This document shows positions 11,134 to 25,639 of a stretch of DNA of 64,000 nt, piece by piece. Source of the DNA: Cristatella mucedo (lineage: Eukaryota; Bryozoa; Phylactolaemata; Cristatellidae); NCBI GenBank assembly GCA_009760855.2, contig WPIO01000033.1, positions 342,001-406,000 on the forward strand, written 5' to 3'. The notes beneath the pieces were generated by a model, which saw only the letters and a list, made by a program, of their open reading frames with translations, was not told the origin of the DNA and made no database searches. The stretch's first letter is position 1, and every line of letters begins with the position of its first letter. The translations under genes were made by a program, and so were the position numbers.

Positions 11134-11215
11134 GCGGCCGGTTTGACCCTGTGGTTAAGGTGCTCGCCCCGACCAAGGTTTGGCCGAGGTTGTGGGCTTG
11201 AGCCCCGAAGCATAT
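11134..11215 (+). mobile_element. SINE family B copy, tail missing
   Basis: The tRNA-like head (GTGGTTAAGGTGCTCGCCCC and GTGGGCTTGAGCCCCGAAGC) is present, but the family tail after GCATAT is absent. Confidence 0.75.
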
Positions 11216-12324
11216 TTTCTGCAGGAATGTTGAACAAAGAGTAGTAGAATCATGCTCCCTCAGCAGCACGTACGCGAGAGTGGGCAGAACACCGAATCGT
11301 CGCTCGTGTATTTTCCCAGGCGTCCACTGCACTCCCCAAACACAGCTGTTCTTTCGTAGACCGGCGGCGTTCCCTCCCAGCCACAGCTCATCCCCGTGAG
11401 TTAGTAAGAGGACAGAGTCGGCCTGTGTCCAAACCACAGCTGCCAGACCAGAGCTGGGCACCCACCAGTCCCTAGGCCACATCCATCAGCTGTTCGACCC
11501 TGGATTAGTGGAGGACACTATCGGTCTCCCTGCACCGGTCGAGTGCCGGCGAGCCAAGTGAACTAGAATCATGCACATACACAGAAACACGAGCCTCACA
11601 AAGTGGCATTGCATTAGAATGAATGCCTTGGCCTATGGTACAGAAGACCCCAGGTCCAACTCCCAAGGGCAGCATCTTCCATGCTTTGTGACAAGATACT
11701 CCAGAAGGATGCTTAACACTGCAAGTACTTCATATGCATTTGGATGCTGGTTCAAGTACGTGCTACTTGGCTACTTACTTAGCTGTTTTCAGGCTCAATG
11801 ACTGCAGCGACCAGATATCAAAAACTTCCAGCGATAACCAACACTTTTCAGTGATAACCAAGACTCTCTTTGGAGATAATCTAGACTCCTCCACAGCTGA
11901 CCATACAGCTAAGGCAAGTTGCAACATGCACGTCTTTGGTCTGGAGAGGGGCAACCCTATTGCTTCTGGCCAAGCATCCGGCGGTTGTTGAAGAATCATG
12001 GATAATTTCAAACAGGATGTCACCTAGGTGACCACTGCCAAATTGCGGTCAAGTCGGCATCTGCATTGCTTCAACATTTGCATCGAAGCATTGCTTCCGG
12101 TGTATAACGACCTACATAGGAATGCAGACTTAGGTAGAATATATGTTATATTTGTGCGGGCAGTCGCAAACAGATCAAGACGGCTCAGGCAGATGCCATT
12201 TATTTCGGAGAAGCAGAACCGGGAGGCACGGCTAGCACGCGGGCCTGCAAGCAACTGCTACAAGTGGGTCCGCTGTTGTCACTCAGCGGCTTCCACCTGG
12301 GTAGTCTGCTCTCGTGGTACAGCA

Positions 12325-13711
12325 GACCCAACAGTATGTCTGCTTGTTTTGCTCGATCTTTCGGCAACTTTTAAGAGTATTGATCACCAAGTCCTTCCTT
12401 CTTTAGCGCCTCTCATCTCGCCTGGGCATCACTGGTATTGCTCTTCAATAGTTCAGGTGTTATCTCAGTGAGAGACTACAGAGTATTGATGTTAATGAAA
12501 AATACTATCAAAGGAACCTCTGAAGTATTGGGTACCTCAGGGCTCTGTGCTTGGTCTCGTTCTTTTAACGGTTTGTACTCTCCCTCTTCCCGATGTGATT
12601 GCCACCCACAATTTAGGCTGTTGCTTCTATGCAGATGACACTCATTTGTACCTCTGCTTTGATCCCTTCCAGGCCTCCAGCACGTCGAATTCTCTCACCT
12701 CCCTTGCTGCATTCATTGATGACATCTGCACATGAATGGCAGCAAACTTTCCTAAATTGAATGATGATATAACAAACTTGCTAGTTATGGGCAAACTAAG
12801 TGGGATTTAGTAATTGCAAACGCTGACGCTCAAAATCAGCTCTGCCAGCATATCTGCTGTTGAATCTGCACAAAATCTAGGTGTCATGTTCCAGACCTTT
12901 CGTTAGAAGACGACACACCGGCTCCACAGTCAAGTCTGCCTACTTTCAGCTACATAACATTTGCTCAAATTTGGGCTTGTTTAGACAGGGATACCAAATC
13001 TAAGTTAGCCCATGCATTTGGGACATCCCATCTTGACTTCTGTAACTCACCGCTTGCTGGTCTACCCCCTGCGAAATCAGGCACTTACAGCTAGTGCACA
13101 ATCCTGCAGCTAGGCTTGTCTGTCGTGAGCCTCGCAGTTGTCACATCACACCACTTCTAGTAGACCTGCATGGCTACCAGTCATGCAGCGCATCGACTTC
13201 AAGGTTCTGTCACTCACTTTTAGGTCTCTCATTTTCTGACTTCAGTCTACCTATAAGATCTACTCCCCAGCGAGGCTAAGCATCGTACCACCTGCTTTTC
13301 AGAATCTAATCATCCCTCGTAAGAGCCTCAAATCCTTTGGAGACCATGTCTTTAGTTTGTATGCTCTCAAAGCCTGGAACTCACTTCAAACCTGCGTCAC
13401 GACATCTTGTGACTTGTGCACATCTACAAAAACTAAAAACGTATCTATTTATCACAGCATTTAGTGGGTCCCTGTGATTCGTCCTTTACATGTTTATGCA
13501 TGCTGACACTACTCATACTGCCACTAACCATACTTGCATGCTGACCCTGTGCATATCACCCATAACCGTGCTATTCTTGTTGTTTATTGAGCATGCTACC
13601 ACTAACCATTCGATCATGCTTCCTCTGCAGCAAATGTAAAGTGCCTAGAAAGAGATTGAATTCTCTGAGGGTGCGATATCAAACGTATTATTATTATTGT
13701 TATTATTATTA
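12325..13711 (+). pseudogene. LINE family C: decayed reverse transcriptase and 3' end
   Basis: The largest family C copy. Broken frames show reverse-transcriptase blocks in order: LLVLLDLSATFKSIDHQ (12340-12390), a remnant of the PQGSVLGP block (about 12515-12560), CCFYADDTHLYL with the catalytic YADD (12615-12660), ANFPKLNDD (12740-12765), and WNSLQTCVTTSC near the C-terminus (about 13375). The untranslated tail carries the conserved hairpin and ends in (ATT)n at 13690-13711. The order and motifs fit the L2/CR1 group. Numerous stops make it inactive. Confidence 0.85.
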
Positions 13712-14155
13712 AAGATGGTGGTTTGACTCCTGACCCTTGATGCTTCTCCTAATCTGAACCAGTCGTGGTCATGGAGCACCCCAGTGCTGCAGCTCTTTTT
13801 GTGACCTGTCTCGATATTCTGTACCAGTTTTCAATTAAAGAGTTGGGGGTCGGTTTTTACTTAGTTTGGTACTATAGACTTTGAAGCATCATCCCCTGAG
13901 ATTGGCTCTTGCTTTGTCTCTTTTGAATGTGTTCTTTTACAATAAGGCCTAGTCATCGGGTGATGCTGCTAAGTAGGTGCTTGGGTGCTTAACTGGAAGG
14001 AGAAACTATATGAACTGAACCTCTTTGCCCACAGCCTCAGTTTCAGCACACTTGCACCCTGCTCCTGTGGTGGTTGGTTGAACCATCCCAACTATCCTTA
14101 ACTATCTGCCATCTGCAAACTCGCATCCCATCATATCATGCACCCTGCCAATGCG

Positions 14156-14318
14156 CCGTGCTGGCTTGGCCCAGCGGTTGAGGCACCGCCTCGAACCAAG
14201 GTCAAGATGAATCTATCTGGTGACTGCGGTCGTGGGCTCGAGTCTGTGGCAAATGGAAAGTGCCGGAATAGAGACTAAGTTCTCTTAGAGCACTATGCAA
14301 ATGAATTATATCAAATTA
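14156..14318 (+). mobile_element. SINE family B copy with internal insertion
   Basis: The head GGCTTGGCCCAGCGGTTGAGG and B box GTGGGCTCGAGTC are recognisable. About 25 bp are inserted between the boxes compared with other copies. The tail (AGAGACTAAGTTCTCT, then AGAGCACTATGCAAATGAATTA) is complete. Confidence 0.8.
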
Positions 14319-14595
14319 TATTGTGTATGCAAGTATGCATGCTTGCACACATTAGAAGACACACTGGCATTGGCGTTACTTGTGATCTGGTGGACAAGCA
14401 ACGGCATATAGCTACTGTGGAGTAGCGAAATTCAATATGCATTGATCTGCATGTAACTCAAAGGAAAAGTCGTCCATGACTCTCGAGATCCCCAGCGATG
14501 TTTTCTCTTTTTTCTTTCGATGCACAAAACCTCATAACCAAAAATAGTGCTCCCTGTATCCCTGTATGAGAAGTGCAAAGTGATCTCTCATTACC

Positions 14596-16014
<1,419 letters not shown>

Positions 16015-16200
16015 AAATAAATAAATAATAAATCCTAGCTGATTAAACAGCCTCTTTTTGTATAGCGACAGAAGAGCATTTACGGCTATCACCACCCCTT
16101 GCAGTGGCGATACAGAATCGCCCACTGCAGGAATCGAACCTACAACCTCGGGACCGAGGTCGTGAAGGCAACCGCCTTACCTAGTGTGCCATCATGGCTC
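16015..16200 (-). mobile_element. SINE family A copy, near full length
   Basis: Minus orientation. The head GAGCCATGATGGCACACTAG lies at the right end, the palindrome CCTCGGGACCGAGG at 16146-16159, and a B-box-like AGGTTCGATTCC follows. The tail contains AAATAAATAAATAATAAAT. It is one of the best copies for building a consensus. Confidence 0.85.
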
Positions 16201-17235
16201 AGGAATGTATTGATTGAGAAAGCTGCCTGTAAAAGGACGTTGGCTAAATTTTCGACGAAGTGTGTGTAAGCATATACATGCAGCACCAGATATGTGTTCA
16301 TAGATAGTCTCTGCACATTTTTCACTTTCTGCAAAACAAGAAACCTTAAGACCTTTACACTTCCGAGACTTCTCACTTGTTGCCAAGTGAGAGTGATAGT
16401 ACCAGTCACAGCCAACTCTGTAGCTAGTCTTGACTTTGAAACTTCCCCAGTGTAAACAAGGCTGGTTCGAAGCTAGTTTGCACTCGAGAAAAGTTCTTGG
16501 GAGTCTCGTGACCGAACATTTCACCGGTATAGACTCAGCTTAAGGCAAACCGGCCTTCATCGGACATACAAGATAAGAAAGCATGACTGCTGCTATCCAA
16601 GCAATAGCAAAACAGTCAACTGGCCCTTACAGCCACGGTTACCAATGGCAGCATCATATCACGACTACAGCTACTCAATGCAATGTAAAACATGATAGAC
16701 TTGAAAGGTCAACTGATTCAACATTGTTTTTAATTTAGCAGCATATGAGCTGTAGCAGCTGTCACTGTCATGAAATGCGAGCTCCCTACAAATGTGATTA
16801 AGCAACCAAGCCGGTGATATGACAAATGTCTTATCTAAGCAGAGAAGCATGAGGACGGCTACGAGCTGCATTTGTGCTGACAGCCACCAACTACTATTCA
16901 GCTGGAAAGGTGGGCCACAGTCGGCAGCACTAGAAGAGTGCCTGTAGCAGAAACTGACCTGGCTCATAGAATAAATGACACCGTATGGGCTGTGCTACAC
17001 CTGTTGGCTGGGCAGGCTTTTGTCATTCATTTATTCCATTCGGACACATCCATTGCCCACGTCCAGATGCACCCACACGTGCACTGCAGTGCCTATAGGA
17101 TTGGGAGTGGGCACGTCTGTGACCGTGTCAGAGTCTGAGGATGCTCCAAATCCAATTACTACATGAGCATGACTTCTTTGCTCACAGTCCCACCGTGTAC
17201 CACTTTAGTGCTCCTGTTTTTCTAAAGCATCGGCA
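16201..17235. other. Intergenic, nothing recognised
   Basis: Unique-looking sequence with short ORFs that lack domains. No repeats, RNA genes or splice-supported exons were seen. Confidence 0.5.
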
Positions 17236-17251
17236 TGTATATATATATATG

Positions 17252-17283
<32 letters not shown>

Positions 17284-17316
17284 TGCGCGCGCGCGCGCGC
17301 GTGCGTGCGTGCGTGC

Positions 17317-17380
<64 letters not shown>
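17236..17380. repeat. (TA)(TG)(CG)(TG) compound microsatellite
   Basis: An alternating purine-pyrimidine tract of about 145 bp that includes a CG-rich centre (17281-17300). This is a classic Z-DNA-prone composition. Confidence 0.97.
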
Positions 17381-17382
<2 letters not shown>

Positions 17383-18703
17383 CATACAATGCAGCATACA
17401 TGTACACAAGCACCAAAATGTCATGGAAAAACGCATGGAATGCAACTCAAATCAATGAGCATGCATGTTGGCCCTTCCCACACGACAGCCTGCCATTGTG
17501 CAAGCCATCGGAAGTGCAGAGATAGCTAGCTGGCATGCTCTTGCTACTGGAAACCATGGCCATCCTCAAAAAAGTTAATGCATAAACCGGAATAGGAGCT
17601 ATCGAAAATCTAGGTCCTAAACTGAACAATGCCATAAACACTGAGAGAATACTACGGGAATGCTGGCACTCTTTGGTGTACCAAACAGCTCCGAGATTCT
17701 TCGGCTGAATGCAAACTTCTGTTTTACACCGGGCTGGTCAATGCCTATGAAATGACAACCTTGATGATGACGAAAGGGTACCCTCTGTCAAAGGGTCGTT
17801 CCAGAGGCTTAGAGGCTAGTGCCGTGGGTCCTAGACGATTGAATTTCCGGTCCAGTGTCGGGTCCTGCTGACCTTAGGGATTTTTGCCGGTCAATTGACA
17901 CTAGCAACGACGTCGGGGTTTGCAGAGCACCTCGGCAGTTGGAGCATCAAGGACACCAGAAGAGTGATCGAAAAAATGCCATCACCAGGCCACAAGGTCA
18001 TAAGGCCATACAGATTCCCTTTAATACCTTCATCGGCTAAAGATAAAGGTTGCATACAATCGCCCTAGGGTCAGAGCCCCTGCAGATAGCAGAGGAGGCT
18101 TTGAGACGGCACAGGTAGGCTGATAATTTTACCTGACAATGCCACGCCATGGCACGATAGGCTATCACTTCCTCGGCCTGTGCCTCTGGCTAATGGACAG
18201 CAAAGCTGGCACTTCTCTCAAGCCATAAAGACGTCACATCTAAGCCAATGAAAAGATACCGTTTCCGATAAGAGCAAATGCAATGCTACCTTCGCATGAA
18301 GTGAAGCGGTCAAAGGGTGCGATGGTGTGGCGGCTCAGTCGGTTTTCTCTTGCTGTTCCTAGTGGTAAGAACCCTTCTGCCTCCCGCAATCCGGTATAGG
18401 CAACAAGTGCTAAAAAGTACATAGCTGCTTGCAAAGCTACAAAACTATAGAAAAAAACTGCCAGTTTTGGCACGGATTCACTCTACCTGCTTATCAATCT
18501 GCTGAGCCAAGGTTGCCACATAACTGATCATTGTCTGGTTTGAGGCTTTAATCTGAGTATTGCAGTCTGCTAAGTTTTATGCACACTCTACTTCATATCT
18601 ATTTTTTCCTAACTACAATCAAGTTTCAAGACGATACTGATACTCATAGAACATTGGATGGATAGGTTGGAGCAAGACAGCGAAGCAACATCAAATAAAA
18701 TAT
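17381..18703. other. Intergenic, nothing recognised
   Basis: No gene, RNA or repeat family recognised. Reading frames are short and carry no known motif. Confidence 0.5.
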
Positions 18704-18833
18704 CTAGCGGTTAAGGTGCTCGCCCCGACCAAGGTCTGACTGAGGTCGTGGGCTTGAGCCCCGAGGCATATGTGAAGCGCCTGAATAGAGATTAAGTTCT
18801 CTTAGGGTGCTATATAAATTAATTATATATTAT
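18704..18833 (+). mobile_element. SINE family B copy
   Basis: Starts within the A box (GCGGTTAAGGTGCTCGCCCC), has the B box GTGGGCTTGAGCCCC, and a full tail: GCGCCTGAATAGAGATTAAG, then TTCTCTTAGGGTGC, then a TATATTATTTAT end. Confidence 0.85.
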
Positions 18834-19365
18834 TTATGAATTGGATGTGTCGCTTGACTGGGAGCTATTGCAGGTCGGCGAGAAGTGGTGTGATGTGGCA
18901 GCTGAGATACTGCAGATTATTGAAAACCCTAACTACTTGGTGGTCACTATGAGCAGCTTGTATATATCAGTTCAGCGTAAGCACAGAGCAAATACCTAGC
19001 GCTTTTAAACAGCACAGTCGGCAGCGATAGCTAACGACAGGCTACATGAGTATATGCTACGAGTACTAGGACAATAATAATTTACCTTTACCACAACCAA
19101 GAGATGATTGACAGCTATTAGATATCAATACTAGCATACTAGCTTGACTTGGATTCTCATTTGCCTTTAGGAGGTGACAAGCAAGTTACAAGTGTACTAC
19201 GCAGCACTTGTTCACACCCTTGAAATTACTTTCTTGCTATTGCCTACAGTCAGAGGGCCTTTACATACTTGAATTAAGAAGACAGTGGAAAAAACAGTTC
19301 TTCAGGTGTGGTGTAGTCACACCAAGGATGTAGACCACGACCAGGCTGCCATGCTGCCAGGCTGC

Positions 19366-19690
19366 CCATAAGCACACGAAAGACGAATCACAGGGACCCA
19401 CTAAATGCTGCCGTAAATAAGTGTATTTTTAAGTTCATTTTTAATGTGGTCAAGTCAGGGGATGTTCTGATGCAAGTCGGCAGAGTTCCAGGCTTTGGGA
19501 GCATACGAACTAAAGGTGTGCTCTCCAAATGATTTGAGGTGTGTGTGTACGAGGTATTGGTAAGCAGTTAGATACCGAAAACTAGGTGGTACGATGCTTG
19601 GCCTGGTGGGGGAGTAGATCTGAGAGATAGGCTGGAGCCAAAGAATGAAGGGACCTAAAAGTGAATGACAAAACCTTGAAGTCGAAGAGA
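19366..19690 (-). mobile_element. LINE family C 3' fragment
   Basis: Minus-strand copy. Reading leftward it encodes the reverse-transcriptase C-terminus (SFGEHTFSSYAPKAWNSADL at about 19540-19470), then the CAGCATTTAGTGGGTCCCTG block near 19400. It is truncated before the tail hairpin. Confidence 0.8.
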
Positions 19691-20659
19691 GGGCAAAGCC
19701 GTGCATTGCATTCTGAGCCCCGACCCCTTCTCCAACCAACCACCCACCCAGTGAATGCGAGTGCTGGCTGCTAGCAGGACAGTAAGGCTGCTGGCATTGC
19801 ACCTAGCTTGCACAACTTGAAGCTCAGTGACGATTGCCTATTAGTCGTCCTGGTTTTTCAACTGACTTTACAGTTCGCAGCTCGTACGACTGATGGCCTG
19901 CGTGGCTCGCTAGTAAGCCAGTAGACGACGTGCACACCGCGAGACAGAAACAAAGCAGTAGGTGTAGGTGTGTCTCCCAGTTGCCAATAAGCACGGAGCT
20001 GAGTAGCTCCGGAGAATGGGTAGGGCCAGCTAGAAGTCACAGCAGCAGTGTGGGTGAGCCACCGCCGGAGGTGCAACGGCAGCATGCAGAAACGAGATGG
20101 GCAACGAGAGAAAGCAGCAGCTGCGGTGGCTCACCGAGCGATGGACCACCAGTCGCCCACGCAAAGCACAGCGCGAGTGTGAGGTAAGAGAACTCGGCAG
20201 CCAATCGCTCTCGGGGCAAAAACTCACACAAATGAAGCACTCGGCTGTTGGCCGGATCGTCAGTGGCGACAATGCTCTCGATAACCAGCAGATAGCGTGG
20301 CTGCAACGCATGGCGGAGCAAGAAATGCAGTGAGTGTGCAGAGATGACGCTGCTTGCAGGTATAATAAGAAGTAATGCTCGTGCACGGCCGTGATAGAAC
20401 TGACATGACAGAATCATGCATGAGCATATTTCGCACATGCTAACACGTGCGTGTTCTAAAATGTAGTTAGCCAACGGCCAAATATGCAAGATGAATGTTA
20501 ATAATAAAAATAATATCAACACACTTCAATAGCTCCCTAAGAGAACTGGATTCATCTCGAGGCACTTCATGGAGGCTCGAATGGATAGGAGACAGTCACG
20601 TGGACAAAGCAGATGATGTTAGGAACGTGTAGGTTTTTAGTTTTACTATAAATATAATC

Positions 20660-21158
20660 GAGTTTGAGCATGACGAGTTGTCACAAGTAAACAAGGCCCG
20701 CCACGGCTTGGCTCCTTCGTACCTAGCTGAACTGCTGCACCAGTTTCAGCCTGTTCGTGCCCTCAGGTCATGTGTGGACAATAAATTAGCTGTCCCATTC
20801 CTCCGCTTAAAGGCTGTTGGCGACAGAAGCTTTAGCTCTGCAGGTCCTAGACTGTGGAACTTGCTTCCACAATTCTTACGCAAGGACAACCACTCTCCTA
20901 CTGCCGACTATGGCACATCCTTTTCAGCAGTCCTGAGCTGCTACTTCTATGCTACTCACTACCTCAACTGCTCTCCTGACTCTGCTATGCTTCCCACTTT
21001 CTCTTTGTTGTGTGAGACGAAGTCTGTTGGCTACCGAATGCGTACCGAAAGCCACTTAGGCTGTGAGTGCGCTATACAAAACTCTCCTGCGTAACACCCA
21101 CATGGTCTTTATGACTTTGTGGAGTTACAGACGGAGATACATTACATTACATTACATA
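20660..21158 (+). mobile_element. LINE family D 3' fragment with open C-terminal frame
   Basis: Encodes the C-terminal region of a CR1/L2-type reverse transcriptase without a break from about 20678 to 21094: [19 protein letters not shown], then [19 protein letters not shown] and RLWNLLPQF. It ends with the family 3' UTR (TTTGTGGAGTTACAGACGGA) and a (TACAT)n tail. It is 5'-truncated and therefore non-autonomous. Confidence 0.88.
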
Positions 21159-24100
21159 AAGAGTGCAGGGGCTTTTGGTGCATAAAAGCTGCAGAGATGG
21201 TGACTGAAAATGGGTGGCTGCAGTGACTGAAAATGTGAGGGTGGCTAGAATCAGCGCTAAACGATCAGTCAGAGGAATGGATGGTAATAAGGAAAGCCAG
21301 GGGGAGGAAGTGCTTCAGATGAGTGCACTGGAGTGAGGAAGCGTGGCTACCTAAAATTAAGTAATACGGGACATGAAATAGTTGCACTGCTTAAGTAGAA
21401 AGAGAGAACAGATCGTAGAGACGTGGTATCGTGTGGCAGTTGCTGAGGGTTTTGCGAGAGTTTTAGCACAAGCAGGAAGACTTAGACTTAGGAAGACATT
21501 GACTTAAGACCCTAGAAAGTTTCAAGTATGCTGCAAAGATATCCTACTCTCACTCCCAATCACCCATATTCTGTTTAATTGACCATTGTTGCTCGGCAGG
21601 CACTGAGAGTCACACATACTAGCTCTGCATATGATTGCACATAGGCTAAGATAAGGCATAAATAAATCATCAGTGAAGCAGGAGATTACTATAGGTTTCC
21701 AAGCAGCAGATTGAAGCGACAAGCTGGAGTTTCGGCTCAATTAACTACAGTATTTCTCAATTCGGGATCAGGCCCGCAGCCTGATAGAGCAGCCACCCTG
21801 GGACTGTGTGGATGTCTGACATGCAGATGCTGTGCAGAAGACGACAAACCAAGCAACAGCAGAAAGCAAAGGCTCGAGAGACCATTCACAGTCTCGGACT
21901 AAGACCTAACAGTAGAAGACTAGCCTAACAGTTTCAGCAGTCACATCAAAGACCCGATGCCCGAAAACCGGCAGCTGCTCGTTGGATGCAATGCTACTCT
22001 GGTGACTGTTGACCTGTCTAGGACGGATACTGCCGAAGTAGAGATCCTACTCATTTGCCATCGGCTGAAGCTTCCTCCTGATATAGGAGGGATCTGCAAT
22101 CTTCATGTATTTGCTGACGACCAATTGGAGTCCTCCACACGACAGTCTTGCGTATTTAAGTCACATCCAAGCACTATCTGCTTCTGCTGCACTGGCTACT
22201 ACTTTGACTGCTTCAAAAACCGACAAGACCAATGAAAGAGGTCGTCAATCTACCAAAATAAGCTTGAGCACCTACTTCCTCTGAAAGCAGCTCACATGTC
22301 CACTCTTTACTCCTACATTGATCAGCTAAGTCCTCAGCAGTGGCTAACCTTCCTTCCTTCCGTTATCCATCATCATGTCTCTCCTCCCAAGGCACAGTAA
22401 GCTCAATGAGAATCTTTGTATTTAGGGATGCTAACCACTGGACAATATCCGGCTGCAGATTAGTCACCAATACTTCTGGGAGATGGAACCACACCGGGTG
22501 CTAGACGAATAACCAGCGAATAATCACAATTGCATTGGTAGGGGTTTGCTAGTGACATTATCGAGAAAAAAAAAGCTTGGTTCATCCCGGCACGACCGAC
22601 AAACGGGCTCAGTCTAGCTCAAGTGCAAGCCAGGGGCTGGCTAGGTAGCTTCAATGCTGCCGAGCAATCAAATAATTCACAATTGCTCCAGTGGCCTAAG
22701 GTTGATTGTAATGTTGCAGTATTTGCTGGCTGGCGGCCATGCAAGCGCCATTGTCATCTGTAGGACCCCATCTCAGGCCCTCCTCAGCTGCTTTGATGAA
22801 ATGTGATTCCTAACCCAAATAATGTTTGCAATAAACGCCCATTCTAGACTCGGAATTATTAGACAATTTAAAGCCAAACCAACTACATCGCCCCCAACGG
22901 CTTTATGAGTAGGTGGCAGTTAATCATGAGGAGACTACGGTTATGGAACTCGAAAGGGTCACACACTTACCGAGTCCTGCCTGATCGATGCAGCTGTCGT
23001 TTCAGGAGCCCCGAAAGAAGGTACAAGTTAAGCAGAACTAGTTCAGTCTGCAGCAACTTGTTACATGCAGCGGCAGTTAAGAGCTGGCAGCAATACTTTT
23101 TTGTTGGAGAAGCTTGCCCTGCATTTAGCAGCAATTCAGATTGATCGACTGGCCCTCGCATCAACCTGACTATTAAAGTCGGATTTTAGTAGCGCTAAAA
23201 AATAAACAGGATATCATAGCAATAAAAAGAAAGAATATTTAATGTTGCCACATGATATGCAAAATCAAGGTCGATCGTAGTGGCAATTAAGTCTTTTCGA
23301 CAAGCTAAATTAATCATGCCGGGGGTGAGCCCCAATACCTGAATACTCTGAACTTGGATGTACTAAGCGTAACTAGTCAGCCAAAGTAAATCATCACCAA
23401 CATCCAGCACAATCAGACACGAGAAGGCTGTGCCGAGTCCTGGCGACATCACTCAGGAGAAGTTTGGAGGAAACTGTATTATGAATCTGAAAGCTGAGTT
23501 TACACAGCCTGAATTATCTCTCATCCTAGATAACTGACTATTTTCCCTTAATACAGCAGGCCAGTGTAAAGTGTGATGCTGACTGTCAGCCAAGGAATTG
23601 TGTATAATCTAAGCTGTCTAGCAGGAAGCCAACCGAGGGGTGGAAGATAGGTGGTATGCGTTTGAGCCAAGCAGTGAAGCTGCACAAGAAACCGGGCAGC
23701 TGATAAGCTATGGCAGCCAAAGTGGCCGGAAAGCCCTGCCCCATGTTTTCACCGAGGCCTGAGGATCGAGTCAGCCGACTATCAAAAAAATGCACCACCT
23801 TGTAGTCAACCATGCCTTGGGCATTGGAGGCAAAGGCAACTTACTTGGATTATTAATGAAGACAGAGTCCTTAGACATACTAAAAACTGAGTGTGAGTTC
23901 AGTACTGGGCATGCAGGTGATGACACGAAGCCATAGAATGCAACCATAACTCTTAGTGCTGCTTGCCTTGTACATGAGACAATGCAGTGTCTGCTCAGAT
24001 TTGCAGTCAACCTAAGATGTTCGGCCTTACACATAATGAAATGTTTTAGTCAGTGGAAGAAGCCCGGCCCTAGAAATGCCCATGCTACCAAATGGCCTTC

Positions 24101-24175
24101 GGCACCATTGTGTTACCCAGGTGCTGACCAAGCACCAGGGTAATCGCATGGGCATCCTTTGATTGGTTGGTTAGG
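21159..24175. other. Intergenic, nothing recognised
   Basis: About 3 kb with no recognised gene or repeat family. ORFs (for example 21957-22235 plus and 23771-24034 minus) lack domains, splice context and known motifs. Confidence 0.5.
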
Positions 24176-24444
24176 ACAGCATTTAGTGGGTCCCTGTGAT
24201 TCGTCCTTGATGTGCTTATGCGTGCTGACACTGTGCATGCTGCCACTAACCACATTTGCATGCTGACCCTGTTCATGTCACCCCTAACCATATTATCCAT
24301 TTCGTTTGTTTTTCAAGCATGATTTTACTTACCATTCAATTGCATTTCATTTTACAGCAAATGTAAAGCGCCTAGAGAGAGATTAAGTTCTCTGAGGGCG
24401 CTTTATCAAGTGAATTATTATTATTATTATTATTATTATTATTG
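24176..24444 (+). mobile_element. LINE family C 3' end, well preserved
   Basis: Begins at ACAGCATTTAGTGGGTCCCTG, runs through the family 3' UTR, has the intact tail hairpin (GCGCCTAGAGAGAGATTAAG, then TTCTCTGAGGGCGC) and ends in nine ATT units. A good reference copy for the tail. Confidence 0.88.
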
Positions 24445-24903
24445 GTTCTGACATGGACACGCCCACTACCGAATTCTTGGCAACGTCCCTTAGCCCATCG
24501 AGATTGAGCAGCACAGCTAAAGACTAATGCATTTCGCACATCAATCATAGAGGTCCGTCGGCTGTCAACGCCAGTACCCTGCTCAGTACTAAGCTCCCAG
24601 TGTGAAATGTGAAATCAAGTGCCAGGGTCCAACACAGGATCGTCCAACTCGACACCGAGCACAGCAATGTTCGGCTTCTGTTTCGGTAATTAGGGAAGCC
24701 CCTGACACTAATGAACATGCCTCACCTATTGCCAAAAGTTAAGCCGTTGAAAGGGAGCAGTGGCAGGCCACTAATGCAGATTATATCGTCTGCTGCGATT
24801 GATTGGGCTCCCACAGATGTCACCGTTGGGAGTAATAAGCAGAGTCTCGTTTACCACACCCACATTCGCCTGCTGTGTCTCCGTGAGACTTCCAGTAGAG
24901 CAG

Positions 24904-24915
24904 CCCCCCCCCCCC
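24904..24915. repeat. C12 homopolymer
   Basis: Twelve consecutive C. Similar 12-bp G runs occur at 37991, 39567 and 60687. Confidence 0.95.
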
Positions 24916-24947
24916 AGCTGGACACACCGTCACACGACAGCATCTTA

Positions 24948-25085
24948 ACCACTGGCTTGGTTCAGAGGTTAGGGTGCTCGCCCCGACCAAGGTCTGGCTG
25001 AGGTTGTGGGCTCGAGCCCCAAATACATATGTGAAGAGCCTGAATAGAGATCAAGTTCTCTTAGGGTATTATACAAATGAATTAT
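24948..25085 (+). mobile_element. SINE family B copy
   Basis: Full-length: head GGCTTGGTTCAGAGGTTAGG, B box GTGGGCTCGAGCCCC, tail GAATAGAGATCAAGTTCTCT then AGGGTATTATACAAATGAATTA. Confidence 0.85.
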
Positions 25086-25639
25086 AGAAAAACTCACCCT
25101 AACCCCCTCTGCTTAGTGGGTATGCACCCATGAGAAATACCCCAAGGTGTGAGTACGGTCTCCATTTACAGAGTCAGAGCAGCATATCAAAACAAAGACT
25201 TCTGAACATAGTATTGCACAGTAGACTTAAATTCTTAATATCTAGCAATAGCTATTAACGATCAGCTTACATTGTCAGAGCAATTGGAAGCCGGACCAAA
25301 ATATCTCAATAACTTCTTCTAGGTATAAACTAGCTTAGTGTGGTTAAACTATGGGTCTATTCTAGAAATAATGTGCTCAGAAACCACTGTGTCGATATCA
25401 CTACTACTAGGCAGATGGTAAAACCAATCTGACTCTTGCTTCGAATTTCTTCCGGGTAGAAATCTTTGCTATCAAAAAACCTCAACCTCTCAGGCTAGAT
25501 TTCCACAATCCTTATATGTGACACATTCAACTAAATTATCCGAACCATAGAGCAGGAGAGACATGGGATCACAAGCCTAGGTCTAACCCAGGATGCCACA
25601 TCTAACCCACCCTACCCTTGTGGGGGCATGTTGTAATGC

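Larger units (their letters stand above)
9349..12324. other. Intergenic, repeat fragments only
   Basis: Apart from the LINE C tail at 10005 and the SINE B piece at 11134, I see no gene. A motif CCTTCATCCGG occurs at both 10327 and 10543 around a GC-richer 200 bp, possibly marking an old insertion. ORFs here have no recognisable domains. Confidence 0.5.
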